Source: Bolinopsis microptera (taxonomy: Eukaryota > Ctenophora > Tentaculata > Lobata > Bolinopsidae). From it: 64,000 nucleotides of DNA. This document shows, in pieces, positions 1 to 9,726 of this stretch. Location of the stretch: contig NC_087082.1 of NCBI RefSeq assembly GCF_026151205.1, positions 18,569,401 to 18,633,400 of the forward strand. The letters are read 5' to 3'. Position 1 is the first letter of the stretch; every line of letters begins with the position of its first letter. A program made the translations under genes and the position numbers. The notes beneath the pieces were generated by a model. That model made no database searches and was not told the origin of the DNA. It saw only the letters and a list, made by a program, of their open reading frames with translations.

Positions 1-680
1 TTTTGAATGTAATGAAGAGATCAACCCAGATCTTAATAACCCAACACAGACTCGTCCGGTGTGAATCAATGGTAACCCATTGGCCACGCCCCTACTAATA
101 TACCCAGAACGTAACAACTGGTCCCCGATTTCTCCCATGATGTTTCCGCCCTCCAAGACATCCAGATAAGAAAGGCCGCTTAACCAAACTTACACGTTGT
201 ACGGTCGAAACTCAATGATGTATAGAGGTGTAGCCATCAGACCTGAGACCGATATCCTAAGATCCTAGCATCCCTGATACTATATCTCCGGTGTTATTCT
301 CTCCGCCTCCTCTGCCGTCTCCATCAGCTCATTAATCTCTACCATATAAGCATGTACCACCCCAGGAACTTAATATTTCCTCTCAACTCTGATTTGTAGT
401 TCCCATATCCCTTTCCTGGCTTAATTTATGCATTTAGTTTTATAACATGAGTCTATTATCTAACCTTGATGATTTGTGCGGTGATGTATTTGTCCTGGTT
501 GATAGAGAAAATAGGTCATAAAAGGACCCGACCTAAATAAGAATGCACGTATAAACCCTCACGTGACTAACACTAACCCTAAAATCCCACGTGCTAACCT
601 CACGCGCCCAACTCCACACAACATTAAAAAATTACACGTAATACACTTCACTAGTGAAACTTACAACTAAAAATAAACAT

Positions 681-1046
681 TTACGCGCATATAAAAAATG
701 CTCCCATGAGGGAGGCTTGTACTGTTTTTTTCGGGACATTCACAGTAAGTACAACCATAATAGGTTTGTTAGGAGCTGTTTTTACCGGCCTGTAGCTCTT
801 CTTTACAATCTTATCCAGTGCTAATCCAGCCTTCATTGAGGCAATCAGCAGCCTGGATGGCGGCCGTAGCTTCTCCTTCGACTGTTTGAATGCGTCGTTC
901 AGGGGCGATTCGTTGCAGTTCTTATATGGCATACCGAGATTAAGCAGAACCTGTCTATAGTTCCTCCAGGTGATTGGAGGAAGCTGTCACCTTATTAACC
1001 AACATCACCTCTTCTTTAAACTGCCTCACCACTTCCACGCCACCAA
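681..1046 (-). pseudogene. Unknown coding fragment split by one frameshift
   Basis: Two adjacent minus-strand frames both read like protein. The upstream one (about 957-1046) contains VEVVRQFKEEVMLVNKV and stops at EEL; the downstream one (681-932, opening at about 985) contains YRQVLLNLGMPYKNC and continues for 83 residues after its first ATG, ending in FFICA. Shifting one base at the junction would make one reading frame, so this is probably a broken gene or two exons meeting at a lost intron. I do not recognise the family. The 5' side runs into a G-run and the miniature transposon at 1088-1555, which may have truncated it. Confidence 0.4.
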
Positions 1047-1087
1047 ACCCCTGGGGGGGGGGGGGGGGGGGGTGATGCTCCTGGATA

Positions 1088-1555
1088 GGGGGGGGTCCAA
1101 GGGGAACTTTGGGGAACTTTGGGAAAGTCCCCCAAGATTTCTGAAGTTCCCCAAAAAAAAGTTCCCCAAAACTCCCCAAAGTTCCCCAAAATTCCCCAAA
1201 ATTATTCAAAAGTATTCAAAATTATTCAAAATTATTCAAAATTATTCAAAATTTCTCTAATATACATTAATACCCATTAATGTTAACATGTATGTTATTA
1301 TAAAGTATAATCTTAACTTACTTGTTGATACTTGCAGCATGATAATTTTTTTGGCATGATAATTTTTTTGGGGAACTTTGGGGAATTTTGGGGAACGTTC
1401 TGAAGTTCTCCAAAAAAAAGTTCCCCAAAATTCCCCAAAATTATTTGTTTCATTGATAATTTTTTGGGGAACTTTGGGAAAGTCCCCCAGGTTTCCTGAA
1501 GTTCCCCAAAAAAAAGTTCCCCAAAACTCCCCAAAGTTCCCCTTGGACCCCCCCC
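1088..1555. mobile_element. Miniature inverted-repeat element with G-run termini
   Basis: The element begins with eight G followed by TCCAAGGGGAACTTTGGGG and ends with the exact reverse complement, closing with eight C. It is flanked on both sides by TGGATA (1082-1087 and 1556-1561), a convincing 6-bp target duplication. The 468-bp body is made of variants of GGGGAACTTTGGGGA and its complement, including a second copy of the block GGGAAAGTCCCCCA. No open frame suggests a transposase, so it is non-autonomous. The superfamily is not assigned. Confidence 0.8.
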
Positions 1556-2000
1556 TGGATATTTAAAAATCAATATAACACAAACTTAAATCATATTTTA
1601 TAGTATTCACACATTAACTTATTTCCAGGAATGCCGGAATGGTTAAATTAATGATAATCTATGCATTTAGTTTTATAACATGAAGACAATATGAGTGTAT
1701 TATCTAACCTTGATTATTTGTGCGGTAATGTATTATTAATCAGGTATAAATTATATCAATATTCAGTAATTAAACTCTTATACCAGAAGTAGCTATCAAC
1801 TCATAGTAGCCTAAATTATGCTTAAAATCTCGTGAGATTAAATAACTATTTAGCTATGCGTTCCACTGCTACTAACTTAATTGGTTCCCTAAATTTGACG
1901 AGGACGATCCTATCTAATTAGCTAATTTCCAGCAATCCCACTCGAGATAATGACAAGATTGTGTTATCATCGAGTGTTCTTCTCCTCTGACGGTCACTTA

Positions 2001-2040
2001 AGTTGCTAAAAACAACATTAAGTTGCTAAAAACAACATTA
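2001..2040. repeat. 20-bp direct tandem duplication
   Basis: The 20-base unit beginning AGTTGCTAAAAACAACATTA is present twice in tandem with no differences. Confidence 0.9.
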
Positions 2041-2067
2041 CTCTGTAGAGCAGTTCTTGTCGAACAG

Positions 2068-2159
2068 TAATTAGAGGGGCTGTAAAGTTTACGAGATGTA
2101 AAGTGAGGGGCTGTAATTAGAGGGGCTGTAAAGTTTACGAGATGTAAAGTGAGGGCCTG
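2068..2159. repeat. 46-bp direct tandem duplication
   Basis: Two 46-base units, 2068-2113 and 2114-2159, each start TAATTAGAGGGGCTG and differ by a single G/C change near the end. The surrounding 1,560-2,900 shows no convincing exon. Confidence 0.85.
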
Positions 2160-2429
2160 TAAACTAGTGATGAGGCATTTTCAATTAACTTTTTCACACT
2201 TCAATGTGTACCTACCTAGCCAGCTGTAGTTACATTGTGAATATCTCTAACAAAGTTACATCCTTCTCCTATCACCTTTAATTTTCCTACATCATAATTT
2301 TAAACTCTCATTTTCACTTATATTAAATATAATTACATAAAAACATCAATATTGAGCGGTGTACCAAAAACCGGTCACCAAGCAAACATCCTGGCCCCCT
2401 TTTTGTCTTTGGTCCTCCCTGAATAGTAT

Positions 2430-2501
2430 GTTTTTGGAACACGCGAAAATTATTTAGTACAATAATTTAACGGAAATAATTTCTCCTCGTGTTCCAAAAA
2501 C
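2430..2501. repeat. Imperfect inverted repeat (hairpin)
   Basis: GTTTTTGGAACACG at 2430-2443 is matched by CGTGTTCCAAAAAC at 2488-2501, and the AT-rich inner parts also pair. Possibly the core of a small foldback element; no target duplication is visible. Confidence 0.6.
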
Positions 2502-2549
2502 ACGCACGGTCCTAGTGTACTTTTTGTAGAAATAACAAATTGCGCTAAA

Positions 2550-2574
2550 TTCAATTCCCCTCAGGGGAATTGAA
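2550..2574. repeat. Perfect 11-bp palindrome with 3-base loop
   Basis: TTCAATTCCCC, loop TCA, then GGGGAATTGAA. Short and isolated; function unknown. Confidence 0.75.
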
Positions 2575-3018
2575 ATCCCCTCCTTCTTTTACATGAAGGA
2601 TCACTGCTTTTATATTCTACACTGAAGTTACAGTGACCTGTGACGAGACACTAACAAGTTGAAATGAATTGAGTATTAGATATTGGGCTGTCATTATTTT
2701 CAAGTTTTCCGCTTTGTCCTTCTCGTATGATTTTGTGAAGCGCTAAACTGTTTGACGAGCAATAAGTGTCATACTCATGCTATCTTCAAGGTGAAATGAA
2801 ATGTGCTGGAAATATGCATGTGAAGTGCAGAAGTGGGCCCCGAATGTGAAATGGGCCCCTAATAGCAAAGCTGCAAAGTTTGCATGTTACGAATTATTAC
2901 AAAGCTGCGAAGTTTGCATGTTCAGGTCCCTGTTACGAATTAGTACAAAGCTCTCGTTCTGTCCGTTCGTCTTTCCTTACGTTCACACCTTGTGCAGGCA
3001 AAATAATTGGCCCCGAAT

Positions 3019-3020
<2 letters not shown>

Positions 3021-3050
<30 letters not shown>
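3021..3050 (+). repeat. 30-base G homopolymer
   Basis: Uninterrupted run of 30 G, preceded by GGCCCCGAATC. Similar long G or C runs occur at about 1052-1071, 4848-4864, 62622-62682, 62777-62802 and 63046-63059, several at transposon ends. Confidence 0.9.
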
Positions 3051-3051
<1 letters not shown>

Positions 3052-3282
3052 GCAGGTATAGCAAGTTTAGCAAATTCAGGACCCTGTCCCGCATCAAAAC
3101 GAACTCCCCTGGCTCTTTATCTGTCTTTCTTTGGTTCAACTCCCACATTATTTCACAGGCAACGTTGTTGACGTATTTGTATAGCTCCGGGTCCAAAATA
3201 ACAGGATCCGGGAGCCTTATAAAATCGGTGATTCTTCTAGCAGTTGATTGTGATGTTACCTGTGGTGGCGTTACTGCTCGTT
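3051..3282 (-). CDS. Exon of unknown protein, runs into a 30-G tract
   Basis: A minus-strand reading frame opens just after an acceptor-like TTACAG (about 3288-3283) and stays open for about 77 codons. It contains TARRITDFIRLPDPVILD and YKYVNNVACEIMWELNQR, an amphipathic, ordinary protein composition. It has no internal stop before the 30-base G run (C run in sense), where it would read polyproline and no donor can be found. I therefore see a partial exon, truncated or interrupted by the homopolymer. Family not recognised. Confidence 0.5.
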
Positions 3283-3411
3283 CTGTAATTCAGACTCTTC
3301 TATCAGTACACGTTCTAGATATTAATTTTGGAGATATTAATATGAATCACTTCGAGATGGCCAGGCCTACTCTCATGCTGTCTATATGTGATGATTAACT
3401 CTGAAAAACTA

Positions 3412-3483
3412 GGGACAACTGGGGAATGATCCCAGAACCTCGAGATTTCGCGTCTCTTGCTCTACCAATTGAGCTACTGACCC
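3412..3483 (-). pseudogene. tRNA-like sequence (pseudogene or SINE head)
   Basis: Read on the minus strand, 72 bases fold as a cloverleaf: acceptor GGGTCAG with TTGTCCC (one mismatch), D arm GCTC/GAGC with loop AATTGGTA, a 4-bp GAGA/TCTC anticodon stem with a 7-base loop CGCGAAA, and T arm CTGGG/CCCAG. The A box TAGCTCAATTGG is intact. Against a functional tRNA: U33 is replaced by G, the T loop is ATCATTC rather than TTCRANY, and the 27-43 pair is A-G. A decayed tRNA or a tRNA-derived SINE fits best. Confidence 0.5.
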
Positions 3484-3550
3484 TGATTCTCAGAGCGAAA
3501 TCACCACTCATATACAGCACAATTTCATGCTTTGTGTGGAATATCATTTA

Positions 3551-3599
3551 TCAGTTATTTAGAATATATAATATGCGAATATATATTCTAAATAACTGA
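3551..3599. repeat. Perfect 20-bp hairpin
   Basis: TCAGTTATTTAGAATATATA (3551-3570) is exactly complementary to 3580-3599, with a 9-base loop. AT-rich, near the tRNA-like sequence. It could be a cruciform or the core of a tiny foldback element. Confidence 0.8.
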
Positions 3600-3800
3600 T
3601 TAATATGAATGTTTATCGTTTTAGGACAAGGGGAAAAATATCTGTTTTGAAAAATCTCAGTATAAGCTAGCTGAACTCTTTATAAGGGATCTGTCTTGGA
3701 GCTCTTTCAACTCTTCCATATTTTGCTCCTCGTTGAGCACATCTAATTAATCTCGTGTGGGCTTTTGGTACAGCATAGTGCTCCTTTCTTCAGTTCTAAT

Positions 3801-3870
3801 AAGTATTGGGCAGTATGCCAAGTATTGGGAAGTATGCCAAGTATTGGGAAGTATGCCAAGTATTGGGCAG
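3801..3870. repeat. 19-bp tandem repeat, about 3.7 copies
   Basis: Unit AAGTATTGGGAAGTATGCC at 3801, 3820, 3839 and 3858 (last copy partial; the first has C for A at one place). Confidence 0.9.
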
Positions 3871-4064
3871 AGTTCAAATTATACAACTTCTCAATCTTCC
3901 TATCCTGATTAAAGTAAAAAACTATCTTGAGTTTATGATATTCAATAAGACTGTACAGTGTAATGAGGTTATCATTCTATCAAAATGGTACTCCTGTACC
4001 TCATATTGATTGAATGGAACTTCACCGGTTGTTCAGCCAGGACCGACCAGAGAGAGAGAGAGAG

Positions 4065-4178
4065 TCAGGTCCAGAGAGCATTAGGACCATTTGGAGGTGG
4101 TTCTCTCTTTGGGTGATGGCGGCGTGACATAGTAGAGACATATAGAGACTTAGAGATTAAAACGTCCACTTTTTCCAT
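4065..4178 (-). CDS. Short ORF from a recurring ATG leader
   Basis: A 37-residue frame beginning MEKVDVLISKS and ending NALWT. Its upstream sequence, ATAGCAAG before the ATG and TTTACAACTACTGTC before that, recurs before two other genes in the window (ATG at 33,750 and, in part, 10,763). That makes the start more believable than its length suggests. The end lies in a (AG)n tract at 4050-4064. It may be the first exon of a longer gene or a decayed copy. Confidence 0.35.
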   Translation of the reverse strand: MEKVDVLISKSLYVSTMSRRHHPKREPPPNGPNALWT

Positions 4179-4263
4179 CTTGCTATGACAGTAGTTGTAA
4201 ATTCTCCTACCCGCTTACGTCTTTTATGTACAATGCTTACTATATATATAATACTTACGTCTA

Positions 4264-4548
4264 TTATGTACTATTCCGCCGTGGATTCTTCTTGCCAGCT
4301 CTGCTGACGCTTTCATTTGAGTCGTGATAGTCCTGTTCAGACTCTGTTATTGGTAAAAAGTAGTCGATGGTATAATTTATTTTCTTCTTGCTATTGTTGA
4401 TGTTAGTTGATGATGATTCAGGCCTCTGACACATTAATTTGCTAAGAAACAAGTTTTTCTCCCCGGTGCTCTGTTTGTTCCAATATACAAATCGCCATTT
4501 CTTTTGATCATCGATGCTGAATTTGCTTTTACAGTCCCATTTTATGGC
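4264..4548 (-). CDS. Exon of unknown lysine/serine-rich protein
   Basis: A frame opens right after the acceptor TTCATTAG (4556-4549) and runs 94 codons to a stop. The first part reads WDCKSKFSIDDQKKW and FVYWNKQSTGEKN, followed by a low-complexity SSSTNINNSKKK stretch and an acidic tail. The frame continues well upstream of the internal ATG, so it is probably an internal or terminal exon. The end overlaps the RIHGGIVHNR module in another frame, and a donor GTAAGT at about 4258 could be used instead of the stop. The same leader and acceptor precede the gene at 10,533-10,763. Family unknown. Confidence 0.5.
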   Translation of the reverse strand, partial: AIKWDCKSKFSIDDQKKWRFVYWNKQSTGEKNLFLSKLMCQRPESSSTNINNSKKKINYTIDYFLPITESEQDYHDSNESVSRAGKKNPRRNST

Positions 4549-4604
4549 CTAATGAACGAAATCCATAATGGAAACTTTTAAAATAAAAATAGGAGTAGTG
4601 TGTA

Positions 4605-4996
4605 TAATGGCCCCGCTGACCCACCGTTTTGTGAGTCACTTTTGACATGCGTTTTGACACGTGTCTTGACATACATTTTGACATGCGTTTTGACACGTGT
4701 CTTGACATACATTTTGACATGTGTCTTGACATACATTTTGACATGCGTTTTGACACGTGTCTTGACATACATTTTGACATGTGTCTTTGACATACGTTTT
4801 GACATGCGTTTTTACACATTTTTTCTCTACGTAATTTCTATACTAGAGGGGGGGGGGGGGGGGGTATAAAGCATGTCATTTAACCCTAATTGTACATTTC
4901 ACATTCACTTTAAATACGTGGAGAGACAATTGTTCGGACACCTGTTTGATGTGTATCGGTAGCCTGCCGGCCCCTGTATATAAAAGACCTTAAAAC
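4605..4996. mobile_element. 392-bp insertion with 5-bp duplication, carries a minisatellite
   Basis: Comparison with the uninterrupted copy at 10,820-10,900 shows the sequence GTGTAATTTATAG split here. GTGTA is present on both sides (4600-4604 and 4997-5001), and 392 bases lie between. The insert has no obvious terminal inverted repeat. It carries the 12-bp repeat array and a 17-G run. It is non-coding and mobile by the empty/occupied-site argument; class unknown. Confidence 0.65.
4642..4810. repeat. 12-bp minisatellite array
   Basis: About 14 units of a 12-base motif with three main variants: TTGACATGCGTT, TTGACACGTGTC and TTGACATACATT, arranged in a higher-order order of three. Because 12 is divisible by three, all frames stay open and give repetitive false proteins on both strands. 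Confidence 0.95.
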
Positions 4997-5612
4997 GTGT
5001 AATTTATAGATTAAAAACACAATTAATTAATTTATAATTTTTAACACATAAAATATTGCTAGTTTCTAATCTAGTACCATTTTTTAAATTTTTTAAAACA
5101 GTAACCTTGTCTCTACACTGCCATCAATGGGATCGGGGGAGGGTCATTAATCAAATTCAAGGTCGAGGAGGGACGTGAGATCCTGAAAAATATATCAACT
5201 TAAATTGATTATTTAAGTGAGAAAAACATCTTGTTGATTATAATGTTGATACCCAAAATTTTTTTCCGAATATTTAAAACCCTTTAAAAATTCGCCAACA
5301 GCCTTACGCTGCACAACCTATTTAAATTTAACCCTACTCCCTAGCACGGCTCTGCGCGCCTTAAAAATAAAATGCTGAAAGAATCTTAAAAGTAAACGCC
5401 TAACCCTATTCCAAATCCAATATCATAATTTACAATACTCACCTATTTCTCCGTCTTTCCTCCTTCCATTCAAACCTTTATTTTAGATCCTCATTTCCAT
5501 TCGAATGAGTACAAGTAAAACACTTTAAATATAAAATATGAAATGTATTAAACAAATAAAAAAAACAAGAATGATAAGAAGAGCCAGTGCGAGACACCTC
5601 GTCCTCCCGAGC

Positions 5613-5840
5613 TTAATGAGGGCTGCTGTATGGCTCTGTGCTGGGCGAGGTGGGGCTGTGGAAATAGGGCGGGGGCGCCGGCTGGGTGTCCATTCTTGCC
5701 GCCTGTTGATCCGCCAAGTACTCCAATTCCACTGTTAGGTCTCTTATTCTTCTTTCTGCCCGCCTGAGGCGTTTCTTGAGTTCTTCTAACTCTTTCAGGT
5801 CGTCGGTATACGCACTGCTGATGGCAGTAACGGCCTTCAT
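5613..5840 (-). CDS. Coiled-coil, proline-tailed protein, 3' exon
   Basis: A 75-codon frame from an ATG, with the open frame extending a few codons upstream. Residues 12-45 are a charged heptad-like stretch (DDLKELEELKKRLRRAERR), predicted coiled coil, followed by a short proline/serine tail (QPAPPPYFHSPTSP) and a stop. A second, 5'-truncated copy ends at about 30,251, where the coding sequence is cut inside the coil and joined to the duplicate of 7,851. Function unknown; possibly an oligomerising structural or DNA-associated protein. Confidence 0.55.
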   Translation of the reverse strand: MKAVTAISSAYTDDLKELEELKKRLRRAERRIRDLTVELEYLADQQAARMDTQPAPPPYFHSPTSPSTEPYSSPH

Positions 5841-5861
5841 CAGGTCCCTTTTGATAATAAA

Positions 5862-6060
5862 TTAAAAAGTAAACTAACTCTCGTGTTGTTTTGAAATGAG
5901 ATGAGAGAATGATTAAATAGAGAATGATAATAAATTAAAAAGTAAACTAACTCTGGTGTTGTTTTGAAATGAGATAAGAGAATGATTAAATAGAGAATGA
6001 TAATAAATTAAAAAGTAAACTAACTCTGGTGTTGTTTTGAAATGAGAGGTTGTGGTGTTA
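5862..6060. repeat. 73-bp satellite repeat, 2.7 copies
   Basis: The 73-base unit contains TTTTGAAATGAGATAAGAG, AATGATTAAATAGAGAATG and AAACTAACTCTCGTGTTG. It recurs across the window: here, 9,235-9,320, 10,960-11,050, 11,945-12,065, 41,862-42,000, 43,800-44,125 and 57,957-58,305. It always lies next to the RIHGGIVHNR exon module. Confidence 0.85.
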
Positions 6061-6082
6061 CTGTTCTTGGAGGTACGGGTGG

Positions 6083-6479
6083 TTAAGGTTTTGGTTTTAT
6101 TGTTTGGGAACACTCCCCCTTCTGGATCTCACTGAAGATATAGGAGTTGAGATAAAGTATCAGTTTTGAATTATAAGCTCTTTAATCTAGATAGAGTACC
6201 TACACTTTGAAAGTTGTTTGGTATTAGGAAGTGGTCGGTATCATTTTAGAGTTCTAAATAGTCTCACCTTGTTACATTGCTTAATAGCTCTTCGAGTTCC
6301 TCAAAATCGTCTGGTGCTGAGGTGACCCTGAACAAATTATTATTTGATCATTATGGCTCTATTTTGGTGCCGTAATATTTGAGTTAGAAATAATTGTAGC
6401 ACATTTTTTGGTGATAGCTACTTACGGGATTCTCGGTATCTTATTGGATGGTTCTCCTGCAGTGTCGGTGGTCCGCTCA
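6083..6479 (-). CDS. Three-exon 3' end of unknown acidic protein
   Basis: Exons 6426-6479, 6268-6327 and 6083-6131 on the minus strand. Each begins after an AG (CATTTCAG, TTGTTCAG, TATCTTCAG), the first two end at GTAAGT or GTGAGA, and the phases fit through both junctions. The product ends ERTTDTAGEPSNKIPRIP, then SAPDDFEELEELLSNVT, then EIQKGECSQTIKPKP and stop. Copies of the first exon occur at 9,661-9,711 and about 12,090-12,130, and a fragment of the middle exon at about 9,550, where most of the exon is deleted. Unknown function, acidic helix-rich. Confidence 0.5.
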
Positions 6480-6569
6480 CTGAAATGGTTTTTTACTCTC
6501 CGTCAAATGAAGTAGTTGTAAATTCTCCTGCCCGCTTACGTCTTTTATGTACAATGCTTACTATATATA

Positions 6570-6625
6570 CTTACGTCTATTATGTACTATTCCGCCGTGG
6601 ATTCTCTTCGGTTTGTCTGTATAGT
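6570..6625 (-). repeat. Dispersed exon module RIHGGIVHNR with donor
   Basis: Sense sequence AGAATCCACGGCGGAATAGT codes for RIHGGIVHNR and is followed by the donor GTAAGT(A/C). The same module is found at about 4,255-4,300, 9,190-9,235, 10,905-10,960, 33,826-33,865, 41,836-41,875, 43,780-43,815 and 57,928-57,965, most often just upstream of the 73-bp satellite. It is probably an exon end copied with its intron. Confidence 0.6.
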
Positions 6626-6774
6626 TTTTAAATGATATGAAAGAATGATTAAATAGAGAATGATAATAAATTAATAGGTGCTCCTCATTTATAGTAACCG
6701 TATAATATGTTTACATAATGTTGCAAGATGTTTGCAGCTGCATGAAAAGTTGATAAGAAGAAAATGTTACTTAC

Positions 6775-6809
6775 CTGTCAAATTTACAGCTTGTTCTTCT
6801 CGTGAACAG
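6775..6809 (-). CDS. 35-nt micro-exon (CSREEQAVNLT)
   Basis: Bounded by acceptor CACCTAG and donor GTAAGT. Two other copies, 12,711-12,742 and 35,764-35,795, have the same bounds but are 32 nt long; the difference is exactly one codon and the frame CSRE(E)QAVNLT is kept. Codon-length indels argue that this tiny exon is, or recently was, translated. Confidence 0.5.
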
Positions 6810-7015
6810 CTAGGTGAATTCTTATTTATAGCAGGAAAACTCCGGTAATTATAAGTTGAGAACTTTAAATTCAAGGAACGGTGTATATCATTCTACCTAT
6901 GAACATTATAAAAGGTTAATAATTATTTCAAAGATATAACATTTATCCCCATTTATATATAAATTTACCTGAACTTCTAAAATTATTGGTATCAGCATAG
7001 CATAAGAAGCATTAC

Positions 7016-7139
7016 CTCTAAATTTGGATACCTCGCTATACTGGTTTCCGTTCTTTGTCTTTTTTTCAGTGCTGACCCCTATTATATATCTTTATATCTT
7101 TATAATATAGAACACAATCCCGGAAACAACTCCCTTCAT
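7016..7139 (-). pseudogene. Decay copy of the MKG-type OB-like exon
   Basis: Starts MKGVVSGIVFY, then a short AT-rich insertion brings a stop, then VSTEKKTKNGNQYSEV. It lacks the middle of the domain and ends at the conserved donor GTAATG (7015-7010). Compare 44,953-45,078 and 20,532-20,843. The domain family is described in the findings. Confidence 0.6.
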
Positions 7140-7499
7140 TCTGAATATAAGTGAATTATAAAGTAAAATGTCCTGGAATGTAAATGTAACGGAAATCTTA
7201 GTTGTTTTCTAAGTTTAGGTAAGAGACATTAGCGTGAAAATGATGTCCATGAAAATAATGTGTGTGAATAATAATGCCCGCGATAATTAAATCCGATAAG
7301 GTAATTAACAAATAACAATTATTGCATAGTATAAGTATGATTATAATACAATTTATCTCCGAACGTCTAATGTCTATACTTCTAAAGATAAAAATAGAAA
7401 TAATCTATATAAGACCTTCTACTCTTTCATTTGGGTACATGATATAGAATTACAATTAAAATGTCCATATTCCTCAAATCTCCCTCCCATCTTCAGAAT

Positions 7500-7770
7500 C
7501 CCCAAGAAATATTTTCTCACATATAAGTTAATAGTCCTTAGTTTACTATTAACTGTTTTATACTTTAACTTTAAATTACTGAACTTTAAATTCAAAGAAC
7601 GGTGAATATCATTCTACATATGAACATTAGAAAAGGTTAATTATTTAATTAATTACGATAATAAAACATCTATAGTCCTCTATAAAGTAACAATTTGTGT
7701 CACTTCTGCCTTATCCTGCTCACTGAGCCGGCTATTGCTGAAGTGACCGTTTCTCTTAGAATGTTGAAGT
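7500..7770 (-). repeat. Dispersed gene 3' end (LSEQDKAEVTQIVTL) plus UTR
   Basis: On the minus strand the codons for LSEQDKAEVTQIVTL end at TAG and are followed by a conserved 200-base 3' region (GGACTATAAATGTTATA, GAACGGTGTATATCATTC complement, AACTGTTTTATACT complement). Full or partial copies lie at 10,285-10,390, 12,765-12,890, 28,720-28,935, 31,640-31,905, 35,860-36,000, 36,470-36,700, 36,765-36,888, 44,750-44,890, 45,640-45,770 and 46,400-46,470. It is the true C-terminus of the genes at 31,827 and 46,422. Confidence 0.75.
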
Positions 7771-8055
7771 AGGGTTTGTTAAAGATACTTAGTACAACCT
7801 GAGAAATAATTATTAGAGGATAACAATCTGTGTAACATTACATTAAATCCTGCGTTAATAATCAACGTGGGATCAACTTTTAAGTAGAGTAATTTGAATA
7901 ATAGTTCATATTCATAAGCTTATTAATAGGCATTCTCAAATTATTATAATGAAAAGATATGTGATCTTCTCAGACATTTATTTGTTGTGCTTCAACAAAA
8001 AAATCAAACTGGCCTGCACAGACTTCATTTGTTCTTCCATAGCCGTCTCCACTCT

Positions 8056-8606
8056 TTACTCTTCTGGTGCGTAGATCGAGTCAGAGGAAGCAAACATCAT
8101 TGTGATCATTTGAAGGAGCAGTCCCATGCCATCATAGCCATTCTCATAGAAAAGCGAGTAGCAGTACATGATGTCTGTGACAGCTGATGGGTCCATTTTG
8201 TCTGTCAAGGCCACTGCCGACATAGATGTTGCTGCCTTAATTAAACTGTGCACAGTCGTTCCAAAGTCGTACAACAGTTTCCCATGTTGCAGAAAACTTT
8301 AGTCTGTTCTCTCCTGTTATTTTTGCTGGGTCACATAACATGAGAACACGCGTTGTTAAATATTTGCAGTTGTTTCTTAATTTCTTTACTGCATGAAGCA
8401 TGTCCTGCATCGGAAAATCACATTTACGATCCACTCTTCACTCTTCTGGTGCGTAGATCGTAGTTTACTTCAGTCACCAATGAAATAGATGTACACTCAC
8501 CTTTCTGATAAAAGTCAGCTAAAGCTCCATGCTACGATAGTTAGTAACAACCATAACAATATATAAAGATATAACTTACTTTCAATAACACCTCCTCTGG
8601 CAACCC
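8056..8606 (-). pseudogene. Broken copy of the 30,455-31,056 gene
   Basis: Exons 8580-8606 (GLPEEVLLK, donor GTAAGT), 8501-8531 (HGALADFYQK, donor GTGAGT) and a terminal exon up to about 8434. The terminal exon reads as the intact copy at 30,455 except that TTAA is duplicated (TTAATTAA at 8237-8244). This shifts the frame after WNDCAQF, so the last 70 residues (ALTDKMDPSAVTDIMYC onward) are out of frame. Sequence identity to the other copy is otherwise very high over 7,851-8,606. Confidence 0.75.
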
Positions 8607-9660
8607 CTAAGCTAACTGAAGTCTGACCAGATTCTGGTCTGTTCTTGGAAGTGGTCCGAGCTGTGATTGCTTTCTGTTTTGTACAGATAAGTCACGTCTT
8701 AGTGTGCTTTTGTTGTTGTAATACTGTTCACTTTCTTTGGTAAGCAGACAAGTACAACTTCCGTTGTACTTGTACCGTTGTGATGACTGTCTAAGTCTTG
8801 TCTAGATCCCTGTTTTCTTGCTGAGCGCTTGACATATTATGTCATTATTATAAGTATTAATTTTATAGGAAAGTCCTTTATACCCTTACAGTAATTAAAA
8901 CATTTTGCGGCGAAATGATTACGTGCCCCGCAGATGTAGCATGTTCTTCCTTCTTTCCGACCCTGTTTAGATATTACGGGTTATGAGGGCCTGTTCTATC
9001 AATTCTTTTTGGTAAGCTAATTATTTATAGTACACATGAGTCTTTTGAGTGTAGAGCTTCATGGCACAGCATGAAAATGTTATGGGAAGGCCAGCTTTAT
9101 TATTAGGATATTCTAGAACTTTCGGGATCAATCCATGAATAACGAAATGGATCTTTATATACATAACAACGTAGCCCGCTTACGTCTATTATGTACTATC
9201 CCGCCGTGGATTATCTTCGGTTTGTCTGTTAAGTTTTGAAATGAGATAAGAGAATGATTAAATAGAGAATGATAATAAATTAAAAAGTAAACTAACTCTG
9301 GTGTTGTTTTGAAATGAGAGGTTGTGGTGTTACTGTTCTTGGAGGTACGGGTGGTTAAGGTTTTGGTTTTATTGTTTGGGAACACTCCCCCTTCTGGATC
9401 TCACTGAAGATATAGGAGTTGAGATAAAGCATCAGTTTTGAATTAGCTCTTTAATCTAGATAGAGTATCTACACTTTGAAAGTTGTTTAGTATTAGGAAG
9501 TGGTCGGTATCATTTTAGAGTTCTAAATAGTCTCACCTTGTTACATTGCTCAATAGGTGACCCTGAACAAATTATTATTTGATCATTATGGCTATATTTT
9601 GGTGCCGTTATATTTGAGTTAGAAATAATTGTAGTACATTTTTTGGTGATAGCTACTTAC

Positions 9661-9711
9661 GGGATTCTCGGTATCTTCAAAGTTGGTTCTCCAGTGTCGG
9701 TGGTCCGCTCA
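9661..9711 (-). CDS. Copy of the ERTTDT exon
   Basis: Acceptor CATTCAG, donor GTAAGT, 51 nt. Reads ERTTDTGEPTLKIPRIP, one codon shorter than the 6,426-6,479 copy, frame preserved. The next exon in this copy is mostly deleted at about 9,545-9,560, so this gene copy is probably dead. Confidence 0.45.
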
Positions 9712-9726
9712 CTGAATGGTTTTTTT

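Noticed and set aside
2801-3398. Plus-strand frames across the 30-G run giving polyglycine
   Set aside because: Glycine stretch is the homopolymer; the minus-strand exon with a good acceptor explains the coding signal.
3412-3483. Functional tRNA gene
   Set aside because: U33 is replaced, the T loop lacks TTC and one acceptor pair is lost, so it is kept only as a pseudogene or SINE head.
4529-4869. Overlapping long frames on both strands rich in MSKCMSRHVSKR or LTCVLTRVLTYI
   Set aside because: They are the six-frame echo of a 12-bp tandem repeat; no splice or start evidence.
5913-6113. Protein MFPNNKTKTLTTRTSKNS seen at 6,113, 9,385 and 44,189
   Set aside because: The frame runs into the 73-bp satellite; the alternative frame SEIQKGECSQTIKPKP with a matching splice phase is the better reading.
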